Shown here: positions 33,001 through 42,371 of the stretch, one piece after another
Layout: each line of letters starts with the position of its first letter
How positions within the stretch are numbered: position 1 is the first letter of the stretch
DNA from: Fragilaria crotonensis
Lineage: Eukaryota; Bacillariophyta; Fragilariophyceae; Fragilariales; Fragilariaceae
Assembly: GCA_022925895.1 (NCBI GenBank)
Contig: JAKSYS010000080.1
Span: forward strand, 1-64,000
Direction: 5' to 3'
Length of the DNA: 64,000 nucleotides
Translations under genes and position numbers: made by a program
The notes under the pieces: model-generated
Seen by the model: the letters and a program-made list of their open reading frames with translations, nothing else
Database searches by the model: none
What the model was told of the DNA's origin: nothing

Positions 33001-34044
33001 AACAAATAAGGCATGAAGGCAACCTCTGATTGTCGATCCTCAGGGCCACCTTTCTGACGCTGATCGTGCAACAATCCAAGCGCGCTTCGAGGAGGATCGA
33101 GGACCTGACGTCAGCAAAGGCCCCAGTATGTACATCATTGCGCCATATGATTGTAAGGACCTTCTGAATGAAGATCCTACCACCAGCTTCTCTGAAACTA
33201 ATGTTCCGAGCACTATCGCCAATTTCGCTTCTTGGCGCCCCACTTTTACTCAATCAATGCCGGAACGAGTCGCTCTGTTTCGAACTGTTGCGCTTGCCAA
33301 GCGATCCTACGATTTCTTGCTCAACTGTCTGGAGGACGCTTCCAGCGGCAATTGGACCGCTGCGTTTAAGGAGACTCAGACCTCGTTGAAATCGTTTAGC
33401 CTCCTTTTGCGGGTTGATAGTGATTTCGTACTTGATACAGGCTTTTCTTCCACTAAAGATGGTGTTGTCTTAAAGCAGTCGGTCGATGGTCACCTTGAAA
33501 GCATTTTCACCCGGAGTGCCAGGAATCGATACGAGGGTCCAAAGGCCTTGCGTCGAACGATGTATCGGAATCTGAGCAGTCCAGCATTGCACTTCATCCT
33601 TGTAAGTTTAATTGTCACTTGTGAGTTGCACGGTGATTGCTCCTAATCTTCTGTTATTTCTTCACGCAGCATGACTGGCGCCCGCTTGAGGACACAGTCA
33701 ATACACTTCGTCTCAACTTGGGAAGATATGCCCTGTTCTTTTACAACGAATACGCGCCTGAAGTAGTCGCAGTTCTCTGGCGACCGTCTACGTTCCAACC
33801 CAAGCCTTTCTCTGCTGTCAATTCGGAATACGTTCGTCCAGTTGAATTCAATGATTGGAAGTCAGATTCCTTAGCCATGGAGAACATAAAAGACTTTTTG
33901 AGAGAGATAAAGCACCATACCAGAGATATGGTCGTGGACGTGAAGTTATTTGATGATCGATCCACAGGACGTCGATTGGAAAGGGCACCGAAGCGAGATA
34001 TCGGCCAGGTTGGTTCAGACTCTGATAGCGATGACAGCACCTGA
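30076..34044 (+). CDS. NOL6: Nucleolar protein NOL6/Utp22 (Nrap family)
   Basis: A part of the small-subunit processome that matures 18S rRNA; works in the nucleolus with Rrp7 (established for the family). Four exons are read: 30076-30507, 30586-32950, 33019-33601 and 33670-34044, all GT-AG. Joins read HRYMD-KRNLILW, HDWVR-QPLIVDPQ and ALHFIL-HDWRPLED. About 1,251 residues against about 1,150 in human NOL6. Nrap marks are FLEAVDAPLLELHKSSILKL near the start, VVPTGSYGINC, TPYYNAILARD, FIVAKVWCLQRGFL, GHAVRLVNIWLAAHML and PLIVDPQGHLSDADR. The tail is acidic (GSDSDSDDST). The frame slips once at the five-T run 32199-32203; one more T reads SLASFLRKNSEQTGSDGF. I read this as a sequence error, as both sides are conserved NOL6. 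Confidence 0.9.
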
Positions 34045-34327
34045 TGGCATCTCGTACATTGCCAATCAATGAATGTTGATGCTTCCTGTTTTGAACCTAG
34101 TGAAGTCCCGAGTAGATGGTGATCGTGTGTAACTAGTAATGCGAAGATTTGAAGTCGGCAAGTCTTCCGCATCGGGCAACTCGTCCACAATGCTCCTTAC
34201 GTCATTCAGTAAGGACCGGAGGCGATAGATAAATGATGCAATCGTTACAACTTGTTCACGGCAGATAAATACAGAAAGGAAGGCACTTATGATATAGAAT
34301 TACTACCGGTAGCCACGTAATTCTTCC

Positions 34328-34878
34328 CTACTCTCTACGAACTCCTCTTATGCGACGAGCCAGTTGCATGTCCTTGGGCATAATTGTCACTCTTTTACCG
34401 TGAAGGGCGCAGAGATTTGCGTCTTCAAAAAGTCCCACGAGATGAGCTTCGGAGGCTTCTTGGAGCGCAAGAATGGCTGTGCCTTGCCACCGAAATGCCA
34501 CTCGACTCATTGACATTTGGATCTCTCTAACAAGGCGAGCAAAAGGAAGCCTTCTAATCAGCAGTTCAGTTGAGCCTTGGTACTGACGGATTTCTCGCAG
34601 AGCTCTTTCACCTGTATTGCAAATTAATTTCATGTCAGGCTCATGTTAAGAGTTGAGAAGGAATTTGAAAAAGGAAATTCAAAAACTTAGCACTGAAAAG
34701 TGACAGTCGCCAGTGACATCGAGTCCTTACCGGGTCGCATCTTCCTTTTGCGTCTTATCGATGGTTTCGGTAACCCTCTTCGAGCAGCTTCTTCTAACGA
34801 AGCAGGACGTCCGCTCCCTGTACTTCCTCTCGATTGACGACGAGGGCCTCCAGGCTTCGATTGCTTGTATCGCGCCAT
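34328..34878 (-). CDS. cenH3: Centromeric histone H3 variant (cenH3/CENP-A-like)
   Basis: Two exons on the minus strand, 34878-34731 and 34611-34328 (intron gtaagg...tacag), give 143 residues. The N-tail ([18 protein letters not shown]...) lacks the canonical ARTKQTARKS sequence and the usual H3 acetyl/methyl-Lys pattern. The histone fold begins [20 protein letters not shown]. Loop 1 is one residue longer than in H3 ([17 protein letters not shown]) and carries the Trp (FRWQG) typical of CENP-A, where H3 has FQSSA. The fold ends [15 protein letters not shown]. It replaces H3 in centromeric nucleosomes. The gene is tail-to-tail with NOL6, 283 bp apart. A generic H3 variant is the alternative, but Trp plus the long loop favour cenH3. 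Confidence 0.82.
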
Positions 34879-35264
34879 TTCGAGAGAATTCTGTTGAGAT
34901 AACGCCTGCGGTGATGATATTTAAAGTGCGATTTTGTGTTTTCATTTATCGGTACCTGTGGTACTGTAATCCAGTATGAAGCACGATAGGAGGACTACGA
35001 CTATATGTATTCATACAACGCAAAGAAAAGTAGTAGTCATACAAACGGAAGGGTCCAATTTTGGTAAAACTTTCACCATGTATCATACAACGGCCGCTGT
35101 AGGAGAATATTCCAGTACTAATTTTACAGTAGAAACGAATTCTTGCACCGTACTCGGAGTACAGTACTTATGTTTCAAGAAGAGGAGAGACCATAAGAAA
35201 ATGTACTCAACTACCGGTAGTACGATACTGGCATATGGCATATTCTCTACGATCCGCATTGCAT
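34879..35264. other. Upstream region of cenH3
   Basis: A non-coding stretch between the cenH3 start and the copia fossil. Contains ACTACCGGTAGTAC near 35212 and several GTAC motifs. Confidence 0.45.
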
Positions 35265-36115
35265 TCATCCATCATCTGCGGGGGCCGTCTGCTTCGTGAG
35301 CTGAGCGACGCTGCGCGTTACATCCTTCAGATTCTTAATAACTTCCGCGTTAGAATCCTTCGTTTTCTCTTTCGCCTTCGCGCCTTTAGTGCCTCGGCTG
35401 TCTTTAGCGCCAGGTTTGTGTCCGCATTCTAGGCACTTAGCGGCAAGTTCTCTCTTGGCATCAGTGGATAGGGCATCGTATTCCGCCTTGGTAAAATGGC
35501 GGTCTTTGACAGCTTCGGACTTGCGCTTGGACCCGCCAGCTCTTGTCTTGTCTTCGGATATGCCCACGGTCGGTGTCGTATTCCACTTCGAGGTCTGCTT
35601 AATAAAGTCCTTATACAACGTGACGCAAGCGTCAAAGTTGTTCCGGAGCGTGGCATCAGACATAATACGAGTCTTGACAGATTCAAATTTATTGGTCTTA
35701 TCCCATTGAGGAGGTAATGGACCTTAGTAGAGCACGGGTCGATGCCCGTATATCCGTGCTCAACAAGTCCTTCCATAATCCAATGCTGGGACTTGTGTAC
35801 ATTAATGTAGTACTTTTCGAAATCCCAATGATGTTGTTCGCTGTTATAAACGGTTGTCTTGAGTTTGCCCTCAGTCATCAAGGCCATGCTATTGACATTA
35901 TTCGGGCCAAGGAAGTGCTTATGCAACCCCTTGTATGCCATGTGGCCGTCGCGTGTTCTTTGAGCTGGCTTAACGTTAGTCCAGCAGGATTGATCGCGAG
36001 TTATCCTCTCAATGATCTCCCATACCCATACCTTCTCGCGGTTGGTAATGTAAGTCAGGTCGGGCACAATTGTGCCGTTAGGTCCGAGAGCGAAGCGGCT
36101 ATAAAACGATCGCAT
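35265..36115 (-). mobile_element. Ty1/copia LTR-retrotransposon fossil, gag part
   Basis: The minus strand resembles the Gag region of diatom copia-type (CoDi-like) elements. Only this part is present: no protease, integrase or reverse transcriptase and no paired LTRs were seen. It is broken, with at least one interruption. Age cannot be estimated from a single copy. Confidence 0.6.
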
Positions 36116-36254
36116 CGTACCGTAGGCATATGGTATGGTGGGTTACGTGTTTAGTACTCGCGTAGTGTTGTTCTCCAGTACTTGTGAATCAAATCAAGTG
36201 TGTGTCCAATGTCCAATCGGTCGTACTTGTACGGTCCGATCGTACGCCTGTCCA

Positions 36255-36418
36255 CTGTATCCCTGTACCCCTGTACCCCTGTACCCCTGTACCCCTGTAC
36301 CCCTGTACCCCTGTACCCCTGTACCCCTGTACCCCTGTACCCCTGTACCCCTGTACCCCTGTACCCCTGTGCCCCTGTACCCCTGTACCCCTGTACACTG
36401 TACACTGTACACCGTACA
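36255..36418. repeat. 9-bp minisatellite (CTGTACCCC)n
   Basis: About 15 near-perfect tandem units of CTGTACCCC from about 36259 to 36394, with rare variants (CTGTGCCCC, CTGTATCCC). They grade at the right into CTGTACA units. Because 9 is divisible by 3, all six frames are open here and produce spurious YRGTGVQG or LYPCTPV repeat frames. Confidence 0.95.
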
Positions 36419-36621
36419 CCCATCCTGAGATAGGGAGCCAGTCCATGTCATACTGTACGCATCCCTAATCGAGCCGGCCAACACCTGCAGAAATGTACGG
36501 GAGTACTGTCTTCTACTGACTACTGGCATTTTATACGGTATTTCTTCAGACAGAGGAACAGCCCGAAATAAGGTGATGTGTAATTTGTACCAGTTTTATC
36601 TAATTCTCTTTTTATACTTAA

Positions 36622-37146
36622 GGGCCTTCTTAACTCAGCAATTTTCGGGTAGGATGCTGGTATGTCATAGGATGGTAGGAGGCAACGGGGTTCATAACAC
36701 CATTATAACGCTCAAATTCTTATCCTACTACTTCTCCATTCTCAACTCAGTTTTCCGTCCTCTCAACCAACTTTATTTACTTGGGAAAACGACCTCGTTT
36801 CTCTTTTAATTAAAAATCTATCATGTGTGACGACGAAATCGTGTTCCGTTCTCAATGCCACCTATGTAAAATGCGAATAAGAGTTTGAGCATTGGTACTT
36901 CCAGATGTCCATCTACAGATTTGATTTTTTGAAATAAAAAATGCAGGGCAATGTGACGACGTCACGTTGTATGTGGTAGGATGAAAAGTAGCCTCCACGC
37001 CTGTTTCATCCTACCGGATGCAAAATTGCCTCCTACCATCTTTTCCTGGTTTTTACGGTCGAATAACGTCAAAGAACGAGTTTAACAGAAAAATCATCCT
37101 ACCCTCCTACCATCCTACCCGAAAATTGCTGAGTTAAGAACGCCCC
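36622..37146. mobile_element. Tourist-like MITE 1 (525 bp, TAA duplication)
   Basis: Bounded by TAA at 36619-36621 and 37147-37149. Terminal inverted repeats of about 36 bp start GGGCCTTCTTAACTCAGCAA on the left and close with TTGCTGAGTTAAGAACGCCCC on the right, with only a few differences. No coding. TAA duplication with GGG-starting ends is the hallmark of PIF/Harbinger-derived Tourist elements. Confidence 0.8.
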
Positions 37147-37149
37147 TAA

Positions 37150-37913
37150 GGGCGTTCCTTTACCAGATACATTCGAGGCCACGTTGGACATTTTTAAAAA
37201 TATCAATTAACCCCGAGCCAGCCCGAGCCGGTCGGGATTTTGACCATTTTGCCGCTTCTTTGCGAATGTGTTGATTGCCTTAGCCTTGCGTAATTTAAAA
37301 ATACACTCGTAATTTTGAATCAATACACTCCTTTTTCATAAACACAGTACTAGCACTGTACATTCCATACAATGCACGTTCGTTGCAGAATCTACACATC
37401 CTGAACAATATGTACGACTACCGGTACATTCTATAAATTGATTTTTACATTTGTCACGATGTCAGGAAACACTCGCCCCGTGCCAATTACGACGACGAAA
37501 CACAACCCAGTACTACTCGCATACTCGCGTAGAATTTGACGCCTGCTACAATACTGAAGATTGAGAGAAAGGGATGGCTGCGAGATGGAGTGTGCTCTAG
37601 GAAAATCTATGAAGATTGAGAGAAAGGATGGCTGCGAGAGATGGAGTGTGCTCTACAGGAAAATCTACAGATGGAATTGGTATATGTTTAATCCAATGAT
37701 CATTTTGATTCGAGGTGATCACATTCAAAGGTCTTTGAATGTAATCACACTCGAATCGAATGTAATTACAGACATAATTGGTTTTTTGAACCCGGAAGAC
37801 TCATCGAATGTACCCCGTTAAGGAATGAAAAAAACATGAAAATGACCACACTCGGAGTAAATACCGAAAATTGGTCCAACGTGGCCTCGAATGTATCTGG
37901 TTAAGGAACGCCC
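37150..37913. mobile_element. Tourist-like MITE 2 (764 bp, TAA duplication)
   Basis: Begins directly after the TAA shared with element 1 and ends before TAA at 37914-37916. The inverted repeats (about 40 bp, one clear difference) start GGGCGTTCCTTTACCAGATA and end ATCTGGTTAAGGAACGCCC. It contains a direct duplication of about 55 bp (37560-37610 and 37614-37671, each starting GATTGAGAGAAAGG). No coding. Confidence 0.82.
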
Positions 37914-37916
37914 TAA

Positions 37917-38693
37917 GAGCATTCTCTATGGTTGAGGGGGGTACGTCATAAATCTGACCCTACTAGGGTCAGATGAATGTACCCTTTTTAAAAAATGAAA
38001 AATTGAGCTTTCTCTATCGTTGACCCCCTTTTTTACTGACGTACTGGTGTTTTCCTACACTACCCGCCAGACTTTTCTACTCTCATCTCTCATCATTGAA
38101 ATGACGAAGTCGTTGCTGAGCCGACAAACAAATACAACGCATACAGTACGTGCCTTCTTTTTGCTTCGGGGAGCGCGTTGAGGCAGACGAGGTGACGTAG
38201 GAGTTCGTTCGTCTGTGTCTGATGCCCTGTTGCCACTGGTACGTGCCGTCTTCTTGTTTCGGGGAGAGCGTCGAGGCGGATGCGTCGTTGGAGTTCATCC
38301 GTCAGCATCTGATTCGCTGTTGACACTAGTAGTAGCTAATACTAGTACATGCCTTCGTCTTGTTGCTTTGGGGAGAGCGTCGAGGCGAAGGTGATGTCGG
38401 AGTTCCAGGCATGGTGATTTGGAAAATACCAGTAGGAGTTTGAAGTGTGACTAGAAGGGTTTGCAGTTGATGACGCGCAGTTTGACACGAGAAATGAGAG
38501 AAACGCACAATGTACCCCCCAAATGTACATAGGGGTCAGATTTGGAAAATCTGGCCAGATTTTCGAAATCTGACCAGGGGGGGTATATTTGTGACCCCCC
38601 CCCAAATGTCAAATATAGTACCCTCATAGAGAATGCGTTTTTGAAAGAAAGTTGAAATTTACGCAAATATACCCCTCCATAGAGAATGCTCTC
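37917..38693. mobile_element. Tourist-like MITE 3 (777 bp, TAA duplication)
   Basis: Begins after the TAA shared with element 2 and ends before TAA at 38694-38696. Inverted ends: GAGCATTCTCTATGG on the left, CCATAGAGAATGCTCTC on the right (two extra bases on the right). Extended similarity includes TTGAGGGGGGTA on the left and TACCCCTC on the right. Internal inverted TCTGACC/GGTCAGA motifs recur. No coding. Confidence 0.65.
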
Positions 38694-38696
38694 TAA

Positions 38697-40158
38697 GAGT
38701 CTGATGCTTCTATGTAGGAGAAAAGCTCGATCGGCTCGATTATTATAGGGACACTGGACACAGGAGGTTCCGGAATTCCTGCTACATAGTGTATCGTACT
38801 CCGTACAGGATTGGTAGAATTTGTCAGTGCATATTGAAAATGTCTCAACCACGAAATTCTGTAATTTACAATCAGATCTCATGTCAAAACGTGACGCACC
38901 TCAGAGACTTCAATGTATAAATCCTGAATGGATATGTATAATATGTTTGTCTATTAACCATTTGTGTCATACCAATATCACCTTCACCTTCCTACACACG
39001 AGCTTGTTCTACAATACGGTAAATTCATTTTGTCCTCGTTGGCAGACTATCGTTCGGAGAAATTGTTTTCGAACAAGAGTTACAGATAGGAATCTTGCGT
39101 TAAGTAAAGTTGAGAAAGAATGAGAAAGTTTAAGAAAATATGAGAAACTTCTTTTTTCTCACGTCCGATTGAGAAAGTTTGAGATTATTTAAGAAAATTT
39201 AAGAAGGCGCGATTTTATTACCAGGTTCACGTAGATTATTTGAGATTTTATAAGCTCAAATCTTCTTAAAGTTTCTTAAGAAAGTTTGAGAAAACTTAAG
39301 AAAATTTAAGAAACAGCTCGAAAACATGTGTATCTTGACGATTCCTAATGAGAAGATTCCATTCGAATGCGACGGAGTATCTCAAGTAATTCCATAAGAA
39401 TCGAACGTGAAGAATTCATTCATCGGATTGTCATACCAGTCGATACCAGAGCATTTTTCCAAGCCTTCTTTCATTTTTTTCGAGCCGAATTTGTCGTACG
39501 TACATTTCTACTATTCCATGCTTACGGCGAATTTAGATAGGTGTACCATATTGAATAAAAAAATTTAGTTTGTATGTCAAATGCGAAATTCCGTTGGAAA
39601 TCACTAAACTCGTCGTAACCGTTTTCACTTGTTTTCATCTCGGTGGACATAAGCGTCGAAAAGAAGATATTCCGGAACCTCCAGGACACACAAGAGACAA
39701 GAGGCACACACGTGGGCCCCAGCCCCAGGTAAAATACTGTCGTATCAGATACGGTACGGTATATTTTCGTCAGTGGCAACGTGAAAATCCGGTATGCATA
39801 CTGTACACTGTAAATACAAGTAATCTGTCCAATCAAACGTAAAGCCAAGTATGTACCAGTGTATGCATAATGCATATATGCTCATAGAAGAAGTACAATC
39901 CCATACAAGGCTATTAGTACGATGTACTCTGATACGATACGTAGTACAGTACGAGTACCGCATTACCATTACAGCGTGCCTGCAGAGAAGCCATCGAAGC
40001 GAAACGAATGGAGGGAGGCCACAGGCCACGAGGCCACGCAGCACGAATCGTCGATGAATCACCTTTTCACTTGAATTGTAACATTAACACCTCAAGAGTG
40101 TGCAGGTGTGCCAGTCGACCGGTATTGTGGTTGTGTAAATAGTCAGCATTCTTCTATC
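38697..40158. other. Intergenic, repeat-rich, upstream of Tim17
   Basis: No supported gene. Contains an A/T-rich, GAGAAAGTTT-based repetitive patch (39103-39320) and scattered GTAC motifs near 39920-39960. The last 100 bases should hold the Tim17 promoter. Confidence 0.45.
39103..39320. repeat. AAGAAAATTT / GAGAAAGTTT low-complexity repeat
   Basis: Many diverged copies of GAGAAAGTTTGAG and AAGAAAATTTAAGAA on both strands, including inverted pairs such as CTTCTTAAAGTTTCTTAAG near 39262-39281. Flanked by ordinary intergenic DNA. Confidence 0.6.
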
Positions 40159-40911
40159 ATGACTCGTAAGAATGGAATGGCTGAACGAGAACCGTGTCCT
40201 TGGAGAATTGTGGATGATGTCGGAGGTGCTTTTTGCATGGGAGCAATTGGAGGCGGAATATGGCATACTGTAAAGGGCGCAAGATTGGCTCCGGTGGGTT
40301 CAAGGTTCCAAGGTTCACTAAGTGCAGTCCAAGCTCGGGCACCTGTACTGGGAGGACAGTTTGCTGTGTGGGGGTGCCTTTTCGCTTGTTGCGATTGCAC
40401 TCTGTCGGGGATCCGCCAGAAGGTACGTATTTTTTGGCCATCGTTCAGTGGTGTTGCTATGCCGTCGTACGTTGGGCTTTAAATTAAAATGCTTCGGCTC
40501 AGTTCAAATACTTCTCAGGAGGATCCATGGAACTCTATTATCAGTGGAGCGGCGACTGGCGGGATCCTCGCAGCGCGTGCAGGGCCTCGAGCTATGGCTA
40601 GCGCGGCCGCTGTCGGGGGCATTCTCCTCGCGCTTATCGAAGGTATGGGAATCATGTTCACAAAGATGATGGCCCAGCCTGTGCCAACCAAGGACGACTA
40701 CGAGCTTGCCATGCGGCAGGATCCTACTGCACCGCCCACAAGTGCAGGGTTTAACATCATGGGAAGGATTTCAGGCGGCAACGCTCCTCCAGCCGCAACA
40801 GCTCCTCCCCCTCCAATGGACATGATGTCTATGGAGACCACATTTTCTTCTGAGCCTACTAAAGAGGAAAAGCCCTCTGGCTCTTCTTGGTTCTCCTTCG
40901 GTTCGGGATAG
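40159..40911 (+). CDS. TIM17: Mitochondrial inner-membrane translocase subunit Tim17
   Basis: A channel subunit of the TIM23 presequence translocase. Two exons, 40159-40422 and 40519-40911 (intron gtacgt...ctcag), join as [13 protein letters not shown] and give 218 residues. The family signature is plain: [48 protein letters not shown] and [19 protein letters not shown]. Four hydrophobic segments are expected within the first 140 residues. The C-terminal 75 residues are a Pro/Met/Ser-rich extension ([17 protein letters not shown]) beyond the core. The ATG at 40159 is chosen because it puts the conserved block 7 residues from the start, as in other Tim17 proteins. Confidence 0.93.
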
Positions 40912-41149
40912 GACGCCTTGCAACTGCTTCATCGCCCTTTTCTAATTACTACCGTTATCATGTACAGTACTGTAGTTTACGAACTGTTCTATGTTCTATG
41001 TACCGGCAGAACCTGTACTTGTACCAGGTGCTACCATAGTAGGTATTCATATGATAGGCATGACATACAAGCATACAAGTTATAGTACTACCGGTAGTAC
41101 TACTTGTATGCGTTTCTCTAACCACGGAGTATGTCTTATGCCTTATGCC

Positions 41150-41722
41150 CAGGGGTGTCCTATTTAAGGCGACCGGGCCGGCGCGCCTAGCAGCGCCTTA
41201 ATTAGTTAATATAGGCGCTTTTTTTGGACCTTCAAAAAGGCGGTGTAAGGCGGTGGGGGTTAGGGGTTAGGGTTTTGGGGATTTAGAGTTAAGGTTTATG
41301 ACTGTACAGTGCAGCTGCAACGCTCATCCCCACTTCAGTCCATCAAGAAAATGAAACTGCCAACAGACCTCACAGCTCACCATGAACAATCATGGATGTA
41401 ACTTCAATTGTTTCAGCTTTTTTCACTGCAACAGTTGAGTTCCAAGTCCAAATTAAGCATCTGGCTACTGGCTACGGATATACTGGAGTACTGTACAATA
41501 TGGTACTGTATCCATGTTTTTACTGTATGTTGTTTATAATCTACTGGAGTACTGTCGTACTATGCTACGAGAGTGCTCCGTACAAACTTACACGTACAAT
41601 TCTACGCGATGGTATGTTTGTAGCGTAGAATCTACAGGACCTTATTTAAGGCGCTTTTTCAAGGCTTCAAAAAGGCGATTGGCCCCAAAATTAAGGCGCC
41701 CGCCTTAAATAGGACACCCCTG
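41150..41722. mobile_element. hAT-like MITE (573 bp) with exact 8-bp target duplication
   Basis: The terminal inverted repeat CAGGGGTGTCCTATTTAAGG at 41150 has its complement ending at 41722. CTTATGCC flanks both sides exactly (41142-41149 and 41723-41730). CAGGGGTG ends with 8-bp duplications define hAT elements. Subterminal AAGGCGC motifs repeat on both sides. There is no transposase, so it is non-autonomous. The perfect duplication suggests a fairly recent insertion. Confidence 0.92.
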
Positions 41723-41730
41723 CTTATGCC

Positions 41731-42371
41731 TTATTATGCATAATTGAGCGATGAACTCCGTTTATACTTCGTATTTCATATACTGCCATATGCAGCATAT
41801 GATACGCAGTGCAGGCAGTGTAGCTGGTAATGCAGTACTTGTACCTGTACTGTAAAATTGGGACGTCTTGAGTCTTGACCACCAGCACGGCTCAATTGTC
41901 CTCCAATACAATCGTTCTCTACCGGTAGTATACGCTAGTATACCGGTACAGTTTGAGATCAGACGGTGTTTCGTTGCGGCGAGTCCGACATTTCCTCAAA
42001 ACAGTCGTCGTGCGCTAATAGAACATCCATCCGTTGTCTACTAAATTAGGGGGTTTCTTCCATGTGCCAGTCATATTCTCATACGATCCCGAATTAAATT
42101 TGTATTTTACCCTGACTATACATTCCGTAGAGTTCAGATGTTCGCATAATCACATAATAGAAAATCACAGCGCCGGCAATCTTGCTAAACTCGCTGTACC
42201 CGTTTCGGCGAAACAAAATCCTTAATTTAGTGTGGACTGCAGCAATGTACTTTACAAGATTCAAGGTCCGCGTGCAATTACCTTTGCATGACATCCCGTT
42301 ACAAGTTGAATTGCCTTCAATTGGAAGATAACAGAGGTAGTTGATCTATTCCCCGTCAGAAAGATAACAGC
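41731..42371. other. Intergenic upstream of large acidic protein gene
   Basis: Contains CTACCGGTAGTATAC and TATACCGGTAC near 41930-41950, and a weak inverted pair (CTAAATTAGGGGGTTT near 42039, AAAATCCTTAATTTAG near 42214) that might be another small element. No gene. Confidence 0.4.

Noticed and set aside
36255-36418. Possible CRISPR-like array
   Set aside because: Units are contiguous 9-mers without spacers, in a eukaryotic nuclear context.
36135-36529. Several repeat-protein frames on both strands (LYPCTPV, YRGTGVQG)
   Set aside because: Produced by the 9-bp CTGTACCCC array, whose length keeps all frames open.
42039-42229. Possible small inverted-repeat element (CTAAATTAGGGGGTTT ... AAAATCCTTAATTTAG)
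   Set aside because: The inverted match is short and imperfect and no target duplication is visible.
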